Virus record (IMG/VR): IMGVR_UViG_3300020201_000004
Span: 1-37,735 of that record
Length of the DNA: 37,735 nucleotides
Reading direction: 5' to 3' (one strand)
Source: a virus
Shown here: positions 1 to 6,315 of the stretch, piece by piece
Numbering within the stretch: the first letter of the stretch is position 1
Layout of the letters: each line of letters begins with the position of its first letter
Notes under the pieces: generated by a model
The model's database searches: none
Told to the model about the DNA's origin: nothing
What the model saw: only the letters and a program-made list of their open reading frames with translations
Program-made: the position numbers and the translations under genes

Positions 1-127
1 CTACTTGGTCGACCCGGTGGGATCGAGTAAACCGATCGAGACCGACTACGTCCGCGCGCTTTACTATCACCTGGTACAGCTGGGGGCGCACAACCTAAAG
101 GCCGATGCGGTGCGCGATCACGTGCGA
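1..127. repeat. Terminal redundancy, left copy (identical to 37609-37735)
   Basis: The first 127 bases match the last 127 exactly. Both copies fall inside one protein-coding frame (the giant gene), and the frame is continuous across the join. The simplest reading is a circular or circularly permuted molecule whose contig ends overlap by one assembly word; 127 is a common k-mer length in short-read assembly. A biological direct terminal repeat is less likely, because such repeats rarely lie in the middle of a gene. The unit genome is then about 37,608 bp. Confidence 0.95.
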
Positions 128-2401
128 CCGTACGACATCCGCTCCGAGGTCGACGCCACGGCCAAGAAAATGGCGAAAGAGCGCGGGTCCGCGGTATCGT
201 GGGAGCAGGCCTTTCATGAGGTTTACGAGCCGCAGGGGTATGTTCTCTACGGCACCGACTCGCGCGACGCGTTCCCCACCGTGATGGTTGACCGCGACAA
301 ACTTGCGCGCCGATTGGGTGTTATCCTCACGAGTGCAGACCTCCACGCGCAGCTAAAGGAACTCGGCTTGCGTGGGATCACCCTGCAGCCCGACGATTTA
401 AAAGAGACGTTGATTCAGGGGCAGCGGGAAACGTGGGTCGTACCGGCTCGAGTAGCGGAAGCGCTCCGAGGGATTGCCGACCGGCAGCACCAAGAGGACA
501 AGCCGATCGAGGCCGCGCTTAAGGGCGTCAATAGCATGTGGAAACGGTGGAAACTGTTCATGCCACAAAATCATATCCGGTACGAATATGGCAACGTCGT
601 CGCGGATCTGGAGAAAATCTTCAGCGCCAGCCCGCGCACGTTCAAATACCTCGGGCAATCGGCGAAGGAAATGCGCGCCTTTTTCCAGGGCGAAGCGCCG
701 AACGACGATCTGCGGTCGGCACTTAAGGACGGAGTGATCAATGCGATCACCGCGCAGGAAATGAACCAACTGCAGCGCCTCCGCTCGTTTGAGAAATTCG
801 AGACGTTCGGCGAAAAGGTGGCGCGCAATGTGCGCAAACGCGCGAGCTCGCTCGGGTATCAGCCCTTTACCAACCTCCTCGGGATCGGAGACCTCTCGAG
901 CGTGGAACTCTCCGCTTTGCGCGAGGGCATCACCCGGTATGCAAACTATCTGGCGAACCTCGATGCCATCCGGAACAACGCGCGTCCGGACTATGCTGGA
1001 GCTTACTGGAGGGACATAGAGGCCATCGGCGACAGTGCGCCAGGTGCCAACGACCGGGCCCAACGGCAGGCAGCCCAGATCTCGAAAGCCACGTTCGGCG
1101 ACTATGGAGATTTGTCCGTCACCGGGGAATACCTCCGTGACAAACTGATCCCGTTTTACTCCTGGATGGAGGTAAACTTCAAATATCACGCGAACCTTTT
1201 TCGGAACCTGCGCGACATGGTCACCGATGGGGAAATGACCCGCGGGGCCGCCGTGGGTAAAGGCGCACGAGCGGTCGCAAGTCTGGCCGTTGGAGTGGGG
1301 GCCCGGGCGGCCGGCGGTATGGTGCTCCGTCTCGCGTTGCCCTACGCCGCGATGACGATTTGGAACAACACCGGTGGGCGCGAGGAGCTCGAGGACAAGC
1401 TGTCGGCGGAGGACCGGCGCCGCGCTCATCTTATTCTAGGCGAGGACGAGAACGGCAAAGTAAACGTTATTTACGGCAACACCGCCCTGGCCGATGTCAT
1501 GAAGTGGTTCTCCGGTCCCGCGTTGATGCAGCACGCCCTGGCATGGATGAGCGGACGCACGGACTTTCTCACCGCGTTCGACGGCTGGCGGACCCAGCTT
1601 CTTCCGGATCTCGCAAACAACACGCTCGGGAGCGCCGGACCGATCGCAAAAATCGGGGTCGCGGCCGCATTCAAGAAAGCGACGTTCCCGGACGTGCTTA
1701 ACGCTCGCACGATCCCGACCTACGATCTGCGGCGAAATATCCTCGGCCAGGCCTTGGACGATTTCACGGCCGACATGATCGAGCGGATCGTCAACAAGGA
1801 CTACGCCGCGCAAAAGGACCTCGGGACGTGGGCGAAGCAGCTTGTCCTCCAGATCCGGCAGCGCGATCCCGAGCAGTGGGCTTTCTACGGGATCAAGGAA
1901 AAGGCCGACGAGTTTAAGGAAAAATGGACCGGAGAACCGGCCGGCGAGAACAGCTCAAACGCCAAGCACCTCCAGGTGCTACGCAATTTCCGCGCGGCGA
2001 TCTTCACAGGCGACGTCGGGGAGGCCTCACGCTTTTACCTCCGGCTATTGGATTACGGATACACGGCCGAGAAATTCGCCGCATCGCTCCGCAGTCAGGA
2101 CCCGCTTTCGAGCCTCAGTAAAAAGAACGGCATGCGGCAGGCCTTCGTCGACAGCCTGGACGGCCCGGACCGGGTGCAGCTCGAGCGCGCGTACACGTAC
2201 TACGGAAAAATGTCCGGAGCTCGAGGCTCCGAGAAACTCCTGTTTCCGTCCGACAAAGGGGGGCCGCGGGGGATCGAGCTCTTCCGCCAGAATCCGCGCC
2301 TTGACCGCCTGCAGGGAGTGATCGAGCGCCAATCAGGCCGGACCGACGAATCGATTGACCTGCAAATCAAACGGGATCTGGCGAGGAGCCTGAAGCGATG
2401 A
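2..2401 (+). CDS. C-terminal part of giant polyvalent / internal virion protein (continues from 32012-37735)
   Basis: This is the end of the gene that begins at 32012. Base 2 is in phase with it, so this stretch holds residues 1867-2665 of a 2,665-residue protein. It has no start of its own; the TTG at base 5 is only an internal codon. The sequence is mostly helical. Around residues 2228-2269 there is a block with the core IPFYSWMEVNFKYHANL, like the PFYSF-type block in C-terminal domains of large polyvalent proteins (LPD38-like, from memory). It is followed by a glycine/alanine-rich hydrophobic stretch at about 2285-2320 that could touch a membrane. The product is probably packaged in the virion and injected; that is inferred from its position after two other internal virion protein genes. 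The gene ends tail to tail with the integrase gene, overlapping it by 35 bp. Confidence 0.88.
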   Translation, partial: YLVDPVGSSKPIETDYVRALYYHLVQLGAHNLKADAVRDHVRPYDIRSEVDATAKKMAKERGSAVSWEQAFHEVYEPQGYVLYGTDSRDAFPTVMVDRDKLARRLGVILTSADLHAQLKELGLRGITLQPDDLKETLIQGQRETWVVPARVAEALRGIADRQHQEDKPIEAALKGVNSMWKRWKLFMPQNHIRYEYGNVVADLEKIFSASPRTFKYLGQSAKEMRAFFQGEAPNDDLRSALKDGVINAITAQEMNQLQRLRSFEKFETFGEKVARNVRKRASSLGYQPFTNLLGIGDLSSVELSALREGITRYANYLANLDAIRNNARPDYAGAYWRDIEAIGDSAPGANDRAQRQAAQISKATFGDYGDLSVTGEYLRDKLIPFYSWMEVNFKYHANLFRNLRDMVTDGEMTRGAAVGKGARAVASLAVGVGARAAGGMVLRLALPYAAMTIWNNTGGREELEDKLSAEDRRRAHLILGEDENGKVNVIYGNTALADVMKWFSGPALMQHALAWMSGRTDFLTAFDGWRTQLLPDLANNTLGSAGPIAKIGVAAAFKKATFPDVLNARTIPTYDLRRNILGQALDDFTADMIERIVNKDYAAQKDLGTWAKQLVLQIRQRDPEQWAFYGIKEKADEFKEKWTGEPAGENSSNAKHLQVLRNFRAAIFTGDVGEASRFYLRLLDYGYTAEKFAASLRSQDPLSSLSKKNGMRQAFVDSLDGPDRVQLERAYTYYGKMSGARGSEKLLFPSDKGGPRGIELFRQNPRLDRLQGVIERQSGRTDESIDLQIKRDLARSLKR

Positions 2402-3575
2402 CCCGCGGCCGCAGGGCTCCAATGGTCTGCGCCTGCTTGGGCGTGAGCCACTGGAGGTAATGCTTGTGAATCATTTCCTTCGAGGTGCCCGCCTCGAGGG
2501 CGACGGCCGCCTCATCCTGGGTTTCCGCCAGCCTCATCGAAATCCACGTGTGCCGGCAAATGTCCTGCTGCCATAGCCGCCCGCGTTCCTTCGAGTAGCG
2601 CAGCGGGATCAGCCCGGCTTGCTCCCGGATCCGGTCGAATAAATTGCGGTCGCGGTTCGCGTCCTGAAGCGGGGCGGGGGATTGTGGCGCCACTTTCCAC
2701 CAGGCACGAAACCCGACCGAGAGCGGCACCTGGCGGCGGTGGCCCCGGCGCTTGCCACGCATGACCCGGACAAACCCGCCGCCGCGTTCAATGACAACGT
2801 TTTCCGGAAGCACAGCGGCGCCTTCACTTGGACGGAGCCCGGCGAATAAACACAAAATCACGTACCGGAGCATACGACCCTCGCCGAGCTCACGCGCAGC
2901 CTCGAGGAATGCCCTCGCCTGGTCGGGCGTAAGGGTGCGCGGAGTGCGGGGATCGATCACCGGCCGCGAAATGCCCTTCAAGGGATGCGTTGGGAGCAGC
3001 TTGCGATCGTCGACCAGGTACGTGCAGAAGCTCGAGACGGCCGCCATGTCGTTGACCCGGGTCTGAGGCCCCACACCCGGCCGTTGTTTCAGTGCCAGGA
3101 CGGACCGGTCATGAATGTCCGAGAGGTACAGGAGCTTTTCGTCGATCAGCCAACGCTCGATCCTTTGTTTCAAATTGAGGCGAGTCCGCGCCTCCGTGTT
3201 CTCCCGCTCTTTAGCCTGGAGGAAATCGGCGAGCAGTCGATCGAGGGGCATGCCGGCATTGGCGGCACCGACGTGGTTCCGCAGCCAGTCCCGGGCAACC
3301 TCGATTAAAGACACGTGAACATGCCCGGCGACGTCCAAGGCCATCCGGGAAGCCTGCCACTCCGAACGCGCCCTGGCGTCAAAGGACAGGCCGATCACGC
3401 CCCCCAGGTGGGTCGCCTCGAGGAGCTCCTTGTGTTTCGCCGTGGCATCGGCCTGGCGGGCGAATTGAAACCGCGTCCGCTTGGGCTTCCCGTGCCGATT
3501 AAGGGCTGTCGGGTCACTGTAAACGACCATCCAAGGGGCAGAGGCGTGGTTTGTCCGGTAAAGTTTGGGGAGCAT
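2367..3575 (-). CDS. int: Tyrosine recombinase / phage integrase
   Basis: Site-specific recombinase that would insert the phage into, and excise it from, a host tRNA gene. With the ATG at 3575 it has 402 residues: an N-terminal arm-binding and core-binding region (about 1-205) and a C-terminal catalytic domain. Visible catalytic residues are Arg248 (LFAGLRPSEG), Lys275 (MRGKRRGHR), Arg341 (DICRHT) and the nucleophile Tyr373 (HKHYLQ). The first residue of the usual HxxR box is Asp, and the usual GH pair is GT. The pattern RHTW...ALEAGTSKEMIHKHYLQW resembles integrases I associate with Verrucomicrobiota. A longer frame opens at TTG 3785, but it would run through the attachment core, so 3575 is preferred although no Shine-Dalgarno is seen. 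It converges with the giant gene and reads against the rest of the genome. Confidence 0.92.
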   Translation of the reverse strand: MLPKLYRTNHASAPWMVVYSDPTALNRHGKPKRTRFQFARQADATAKHKELLEATHLGGVIGLSFDARARSEWQASRMALDVAGHVHVSLIEVARDWLRNHVGAANAGMPLDRLLADFLQAKERENTEARTRLNLKQRIERWLIDEKLLYLSDIHDRSVLALKQRPGVGPQTRVNDMAAVSSFCTYLVDDRKLLPTHPLKGISRPVIDPRTPRTLTPDQARAFLEAARELGEGRMLRYVILCLFAGLRPSEGAAVLPENVVIERGGGFVRVMRGKRRGHRRQVPLSVGFRAWWKVAPQSPAPLQDANRDRNLFDRIREQAGLIPLRYSKERGRLWQQDICRHTWISMRLAETQDEAAVALEAGTSKEMIHKHYLQWLTPKQAQTIGALRPRVIASGSSPDPV

Positions 3576-3594
3576 AGTGGAACAAAGTGGACAC
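3576..3594. repeat. Direct repeat copy 1 flanking the attachment core
   Basis: AGTGGAACAAAGTGGACAC lies directly before the integrase ATG (on the - strand). A second copy with one extra A is at 3776-3795, exactly 200 bp away. The two copies bracket the tRNA fragment at 3701-3749. This arrangement fits arm-type integrase binding sites or the edges of an ancient duplication; which one cannot be told from sequence alone. Confidence 0.7.
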
Positions 3595-3607
3595 TCGGGA
3601 CCCTCCC

Positions 3608-3653
3608 TTTTGTCCGTTTTGTCCGCAATTCTAATTAATTCGGGTTTTGTCTG
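3608..3653 (+). repeat. Short TTTTGTCCG repeats, candidate integrase arm sites
   Basis: TTTTGTCCG occurs twice in tandem (3608-3616 and 3617-3625), and a near copy, TTTTGTCTG, lies at 3645-3653. All are between the integrase start and the attachment core. Short repeated motifs beside the core are typical of arm-type sites for tyrosine integrases; the assignment is inference. Confidence 0.45.
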
Positions 3654-3700
3654 AAAACTTCGTAACCTTCTTAAAACGTGGGGCTTTAGGGGTTTCGATC

Positions 3701-3749
3701 TGGTGCGAGCGTCGGGAGTCGAACCCGAATCAGCGGCTTCGGAGGCCTC
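3701..3749 (-). other. attP: attP core: 3' half of a tRNA-Arg(CCG)
   Basis: Read on the - strand, this is the 3' end of a tRNA. It starts with an anticodon loop CTCCGAA (3738-3744, anticodon CCG) and the 3' anticodon-stem strand GCCGC. A four-base variable loop follows, then a perfect T arm (stem TCGGG/CCCGA, loop TTCGACT), an acceptor strand CGCTCGC, and A plus CCA ending at 3701. The 5' half (D arm and 5' acceptor strand) is absent, so this is not a functional tRNA gene. Many tyrosine integrases use the 3' part of a tRNA gene as attB; the phage copy restores the tRNA on integration. It lies just upstream of the integrase gene, the usual place for attP. Confidence 0.82.
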
Positions 3750-3775
3750 TGATTTTGAGGGGTAAAGCCCGAAAC

Positions 3776-3795
3776 AGTGGAACAAAAGTGGACAC
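3776..3795. repeat. Direct repeat copy 2 flanking the attachment core
   Basis: AGTGGAACAAAAGTGGACAC is the partner of the copy at 3576-3594, differing by one inserted A. It lies 26 bp beyond the anticodon-stem edge of the tRNA fragment. Confidence 0.7.
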
Positions 3796-3832
3796 GTTTG
3801 GGCGGTAGCCCTCGGGCGTTATTCTTCGAGGT

Positions 3833-3841
3833 ATTTTATCA
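3833..3841 (-). promoter_or_regulatory. Candidate extended -10 promoter for the integrase
   Basis: On the - strand the sequence reads TGATAAAAT, an extended -10 element (TGn before TAAAAT). It lies about 260 bp upstream of the preferred integrase start and reads toward it. No convincing -35 box is visible. A promoter here would be separated from int by the attachment core, so integration would disconnect the two, a known way of shutting off int in the prophage. This is a weak call from a motif. Confidence 0.3.
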
Positions 3842-4179
3842 CAGCCACCGTCGTAACTTGGTCGGAAACATCGTATGCCATCATAGGACTTGACGTCGTA
3901 TACATTGTACCGCGCGAAGTGAACCCGGACCCCGTCCGGGGAGGCGTACCGTGGGTCCAGAGGTCCACACCCTTGACCGTTTCCTTCGATCCCCCGTCCC
4001 CGGACACGGATGAGTCAAGCATTTCAGGTCAGTTTGACAAAAAGGCCGATTTGCCGATTCACATTCGATTATCACTAAAGCCAAGGTAGCCGGCAGATCC
4101 GGTTCGGGATGAACAGCGAGAAGGATGGGTTTCATACTGATGCTACTTGTAAGCAAAAGTGCGCATTGTCGAGAGTTTG

Positions 4180-4196
4180 CGTTGAAACTTTCAACG
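4180..4196. promoter_or_regulatory. Perfect inverted repeat CGTTGAAA-C-TTTCAACG
   Basis: The arms are eight bases with a single central C and no mismatch. It sits in the middle of a non-coding region between the attachment site and the regulator genes. The form suits a binding site for a dimeric protein such as an excisionase, a repressor or a host factor. It is unlike the operator between the two RHH genes, so a different protein is expected. Confidence 0.45.
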
Positions 4197-4238
4197 TCTT
4201 ACGAACCACCCGCCCGAGTGGCCCCTCACACCCAGAAA

Positions 4239-4283
4239 TCCGCCCTAGGCGGAAACAACTTTATAACGCCGTTTTTTTGGCGT
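4239..4283 (-). terminator. Weak terminator candidate after the leftward RHH gene
   Basis: Two small hairpins lie at the end of the leftward gene: ACGCC/GGCGT around an A7-C loop (4266-4283, overlapping the last codons) and TCCGCC/GGCGGA (4239-4253), the latter followed on the - strand by TTTC. Neither has a long U tract, so termination strength is uncertain. Confidence 0.35.
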
Positions 4284-4632
4284 CGCCACCGGTACTTTTG
4301 CCGGCGCGTGACGCTTTCGCCGAGCCTGCCCGCTGATGTAGCGGCGGGAATTTAATCTGCTCACCGGGTGTGGCCCCGGGCGGTCGAGGCATTGATCCTA
4401 CGTAAGTAAGTGGACTGAGGCCTCCGAGACTTTTGTCGCGAGCAACGGGAAGCAGCAAAGCCGTCTCGAGACTATTAACGGGCTGAGCCCCGGCATAGTA
4501 CCAACGCACGAGCACCTCCGCTGCGTACTGGCTTTTACTCCAATTCAGCAACGCCGCCCGCCGAATGATTTCGGCGACGACGTCGTTCTCGAGGTGAACC
4601 CCCAATGTGGAGGAGCTCTTGGACTTTCCCAT
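4261..4632 (-). CDS. Ribbon-helix-helix DNA-binding protein, leftward (lysogeny-switch candidate)
   Basis: This 123-residue protein has an N-terminal ribbon-helix-helix (Arc/MetJ-type) pattern: a short strand STLGVHLE (about residues 8-15), helix A NDVVAEIIRRAALLN, a turn, and helix B SKSQYAAEVLVRWYYA (about 32-47). The remaining 75 residues are proline- and glycine-rich and end in a basic tail. RHH proteins bind as dimers, inserting the strand into the major groove. It is divergent from a second RHH gene at 4718, and the 85 bp between them hold paired inverted repeats. The start ATG at 4632 has no clear Shine-Dalgarno, but a TATACT lies 4-10 bases before it, so the message may be nearly leaderless. 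Which of the two acts as lysogenic repressor cannot be told. Confidence 0.72.
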   Translation of the reverse strand: MGKSKSSSTLGVHLENDVVAEIIRRAALLNWSKSQYAAEVLVRWYYAGAQPVNSLETALLLPVARDKSLGGLSPLTYVGSMPRPPGATPGEQIKFPPLHQRAGSAKASRAGKSTGGDAKKTAL

Positions 4633-4662
4633 AGAAGTATAAGAAATCTAAGAGAAATCCTG

Positions 4663-4668
4663 TTGACA
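4663..4668 (+). promoter_or_regulatory. Candidate -35 box (TTGACA) of rightward early promoter
   Basis: A consensus TTGACA precedes the rightward RHH gene. At the usual spacing the -10 would fall in the A+T-rich first inverted repeat (about 4685-4693), where no good TATAAT is present. Placing the operator over the -10 would give direct repression of rightward transcription. The box match is good; the -10 is weak. Confidence 0.4.
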
Positions 4669-4683
4669 AGACGAAAGCATCGT

Positions 4684-4717
4684 AGACTTTTAAAAGTCTT
4701 AAGACCTTGTTTTGTCT
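4684..4717. promoter_or_regulatory. Tandem operator: AGAC-N8-GTCT, 2 bp, AGAC-N8-GTCT
   Basis: Two identical-format inverted repeats stand in tandem: AGAC(4684)-8 bp-GTCT(4699), then TA, then AGAC(4702)-8 bp-GTCT(4717). The first is a perfect 16-bp palindrome, AGACTTTTAAAAGTCT. The period is 18 bp, and the last GTCT touches the ATG at 4718. Ribbon-helix-helix repressors characteristically fill tandem short repeats cooperatively, and both genes flanking this site code for RHH proteins, so it is the natural target of one or both. Occupancy would cover the promoter and start of the rightward gene. Confidence 0.75.
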
Positions 4718-4930
4718 ATGAATTCGTCAACATCTGAAAAAGGAACCCTTGGGGTGTACGTCCCCAACGAAGTTCGCGCGGCGCTAACCAAACGCGCGGC
4801 AGAAGAGGACCGTTCCGTTAGCTACGTCGCCGCCCGAATTCTCAGGAAGGTGATGCAGGATGCGCAGGCAGCGGAAGCCCCGCGCGTCGTGAACTTCGCG
4901 ACCCAGCCCGCCCCCGACCGCAAGCCGTAG
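4718..4930 (+). CDS. Small ribbon-helix-helix protein, rightward (early regulator)
   Basis: This 70-residue protein is almost entirely one RHH unit: strand TLGVYVP (about 9-15), helix A NEVRAALTKRAAEED (16-30), turn, and helix B SVSYVAARILRKVMQDA (32-48), followed by a short disordered tail. It shares the LGV..E/N-V start of its strand with the divergent gene at 4632, suggesting related DNA specificity. The ATG at 4718 follows the operator immediately; a TTG six bases upstream is possible but would lie inside the operator. It is the first gene of the long rightward operon, the place where a Cro-like regulator is expected in temperate phages. That role is inference; the fold call is firm. Confidence 0.72.
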   Translation: MNSSTSEKGTLGVYVPNEVRAALTKRAAEEDRSVSYVAARILRKVMQDAQAAEAPRVVNFATQPAPDRKP

Positions 4931-4967
4931 GCTGAGCGGTCTCTCATAAACTTTAACGCCCAAACAC

Positions 4968-5387
4968 ATGGCCAAGATTTTGCCCCCCTCTATGGGGGAA
5001 CTCTCCAAAGGAAGCACGGAGCCCCAGCCCACGGCCAGCCTCCGGGAAACCACCGCCCCCGCCCACGCCGCCCTTGTCCGCGGCGACGACGGCGGCCTTA
5101 CCGTCCGTCACTTCGACTCCACCGCCGACGCCACCGCCGCCTGTGCGGCCTACGAGCCGCCCGCACCGTCCGCCCAGGACATGCAGCGCAACATGACCTC
5201 GACGCATGCCTTTGCTCATGAAATCGGAATGCACCCCAAGACGCTTCGCCGGGCCGTGATCAAGTACCGGCTCCCGGCCGTCGACCACGGAGCGCACTCG
5301 CTGTTCATCCCGAACCGGATCTGCCGGCTGATCCGGCTCTACGGGCTCCGCGGCGTCGCCGGCATGTCACTCCGCGGCGAACTCTGA
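4968..5387 (+). CDS. Winged-helix/excisionase-like DNA-binding protein
   Basis: The protein has 139 residues. The first 75 are proline/alanine-rich and probably flexible. The last 60 look like a DNA-binding domain: STHAFAHEIGMHPKTLRRAV (79-97) fits a helix-turn-helix, then YRLPAVDHGAHSLFIP (100-115) fits a wing, and a final helix NRICRLIRLYG follows. This order (HTH, short beta wing, helix) is that of excisionase/MerR-type small winged helices. It lies second in the rightward operon, close to attP, so Xis or an early transcription regulator are both reasonable. No membrane segment is present. The start is ATG without Shine-Dalgarno. Confidence 0.55.
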   Translation: MAKILPPSMGELSKGSTEPQPTASLRETTAPAHAALVRGDDGGLTVRHFDSTADATAACAAYEPPAPSAQDMQRNMTSTHAFAHEIGMHPKTLRRAVIKYRLPAVDHGAHSLFIPNRICRLIRLYGLRGVAGMSLRGEL

Positions 5388-5401
5388 CCCCGCAGCCCGC
5401 G

Positions 5402-5423
5402 CCTCACTTTTCCCACTTTTCCC
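5402..5423 (+). promoter_or_regulatory. Pyrimidine-rich leader before the start codon
   Basis: CACTTTTCCCACTTTTCCC precedes the ATG at 5424 directly, in place of a Shine-Dalgarno. Similar CT-rich leaders precede the ATGs at 6606 (CTCTTCACTTT) and 19242 (ACTTTACTTTTACTTTT). The shared form suggests a translation-initiation signal not based on the Shine-Dalgarno, perhaps bound by ribosomal protein S1; the mechanism is inferred. Confidence 0.4.
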
Positions 5424-5732
5424 ATGGCCTACAAAAATCAAAGCGCATTCCGGCGCTCGTCCTACCGGAAACTCGAAGAGCCCGTAAATCCGGTGCTCGC
5501 GAAACCCGCTCCCGCAGCTCCCGCCCCCGCCGTGATCATCGGCCGCAAGGATCTTTGGAAATCGCTCCAAACGATCAAAGATAACGCCGGTAACACGAAA
5601 ACCACCCGTATCCTTGAATTGGATATGGGTGTCGTCATCAACACCTGCACCCGCGGCCCCGCCGGCATGTGCGAGGCCCTGCAATTTATCGCCGGGGCCA
5701 CGGCCAAGAATTTCGAAGGCGGTGCGTCATGA
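5424..5732 (+). CDS. Hypothetical early protein (102 aa)
   Basis: I do not recognise this family. Residues 1-38 are basic and proline/alanine-rich; residues 40-102 look globular (IIGRKDLWKSLQTIKDNAG, then LELDMGVVINTCTRGPAGMCEALQFIAGA). Two cysteines, but no metal-binding spacing, are seen. It has a CT-rich leader and its stop overlaps the next gene as ATGA, so the two are probably translated together. It lies in the early operon between the regulators and replication genes. Confidence 0.65.
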   Translation: MAYKNQSAFRRSSYRKLEEPVNPVLAKPAPAAPAPAVIIGRKDLWKSLQTIKDNAGNTKTTRILELDMGVVINTCTRGPAGMCEALQFIAGATAKNFEGGAS

Positions 5733-6031
5733 CTCCGGCTGCGCGGTCCCTCACCGCAGCGATCATGAACACAGCGCTGGCGCATAACTGCATAGGGTCG
5801 CCCGGCCCCGCAATCGTCTGCGAGTACAACGGCTTGGTTTCCCGGTTGGATCTCCGCGCGCACCCAACCGGGCGGTACAAAGCCGACCGGGTCGTGCGCT
5901 TCATGCCTGTTTTTCTCGACGAACCCGACGCCGTTGCCGAGCTCGTCAACCTGCACCACCACCTGCGCACCCTGATCGACGCACACGCCCGGCGCCGGGC
6001 GGTACTGCCATTCGAGGAGGCGCACACGTGA
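5729..6031 (+). CDS. Hypothetical early protein, first of a tandem paralogous pair
   Basis: This 100-residue protein of unknown function shares three blocks with the product of the next gene: AIMNTALAH near the start, GPAI about 12 residues on, and a C-terminal VFLDEPDAVAELVNLHHHLR..ID. The middle differs. The ATG at 5729 is chosen over an upstream in-frame start because it gives the ATGA overlap used throughout this operon. No HTH, metal site or membrane segment is visible; the C-terminal part is predicted helical. Confidence 0.68.
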   Translation: MTPAARSLTAAIMNTALAHNCIGSPGPAIVCEYNGLVSRLDLRAHPTGRYKADRVVRFMPVFLDEPDAVAELVNLHHHLRTLIDAHARRRAVLPFEEAHT

Positions 6032-6315
6032 GCATCACAGTTCGAGAGCTGGTCCTCGCGATCATGAACACGGCACTCAAGCACAGTATGCCTCATGGCC
6101 CTGGACCTGCGATCAACGTTCATCTTTTCGCACACCCAGTGCTCGAGACGCTGGCATGCTCGCTCGCCGTGCACTTCAAGGGGCGGCGGCCAAATGGCCC
6201 GCTAGGGATAGACCAGACAGTGTACGTGTACCTGGACGAGCCCTCCGCCGCCATCGACCTCGTCAACCTCCACTCCGAACTCCGCGCCCTGATCGACGAG
6301 GAGGCCGCGAAGTGA
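6028..6315 (+). CDS. Hypothetical early protein, second of a tandem paralogous pair
   Basis: This 95-residue protein starts at GTG 6028, overlapping the previous stop. Its AIMNTALKH, GPAI and VYLDEPSAAIDLVNLHSELRALID blocks match the preceding protein, and the DNA around the first block is nearly the same in both genes, so they arose by tandem duplication and diverged. The function is unknown. A pair kept side by side suggests a hetero-oligomer or specialised copies. Confidence 0.7.
   Translation: MSITVRELVLAIMNTALKHSMPHGPGPAINVHLFAHPVLETLACSLAVHFKGRRPNGPLGIDQTVYVYLDEPSAAIDLVNLHSELRALIDEEAAK

Larger units (their letters stand above)
3796..4260. other. Non-coding stretch between attP and the regulator genes
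   Basis: No convincing gene was found here. Short frames occur (for example 3819-4022 on - and 4109-4336 on +) but they lack start signals and plausible composition. The region is visibly richer in A+T than its neighbours in places. It holds a GC-rich hairpin (CCCGGAC/GTCCGGG, 3924-3940), a possible extended -10 reading toward the integrase, a TTGACA at about 4034-4039, and a perfect 17-bp inverted repeat at 4180-4196. It may contain excision or regulatory sites or a small RNA. Confidence 0.5.

Noticed and set aside
1-127. True direct terminal repeat as in T7-like phages
   Set aside because: It lies within a single coding frame, and its length equals a common assembly word; circular closure is simpler.
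398-1429. 343-codon open frame on the - strand
   Set aside because: Lies opposite the giant gene and has the typical composition of an antisense frame.
5-2401. Separate gene starting at TTG 5
   Set aside because: The frame is open upstream across the 127-bp overlap and continues the giant gene; the TTG is internal.
3608-3653. CRISPR-like array
   Set aside because: Only three 9-bp units, two directly abutting, with no regular spacers.
3701-3758. Reading the tRNA fragment as tRNA-Leu(CAA), with loop CTCAAAA at 3752-3758
   Set aside because: That would need a long variable arm and the acceptor and stem sequences do not fit. The loop CTCCGAA nearer the T arm gives ordinary class I geometry and anticodon CCG (Arg).
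3576-3785. Longer integrase starting at TTG 3785 (472 residues)
   Set aside because: It would translate the tRNA fragment and the attachment core, so integration would change its N-terminus; the ATG at 3575 gives a normal length.
3819-4022. 67-codon frame on the - strand in the non-coding stretch
   Set aside because: ATG start but no ribosome site, odd composition, and it covers hairpins and a promoter-like box; support is too weak to call a gene.
4109-4336. Short + frames left of the RHH gene
   Set aside because: They overlap the end of the leftward RHH gene and the palindrome and show no protein-like pattern.
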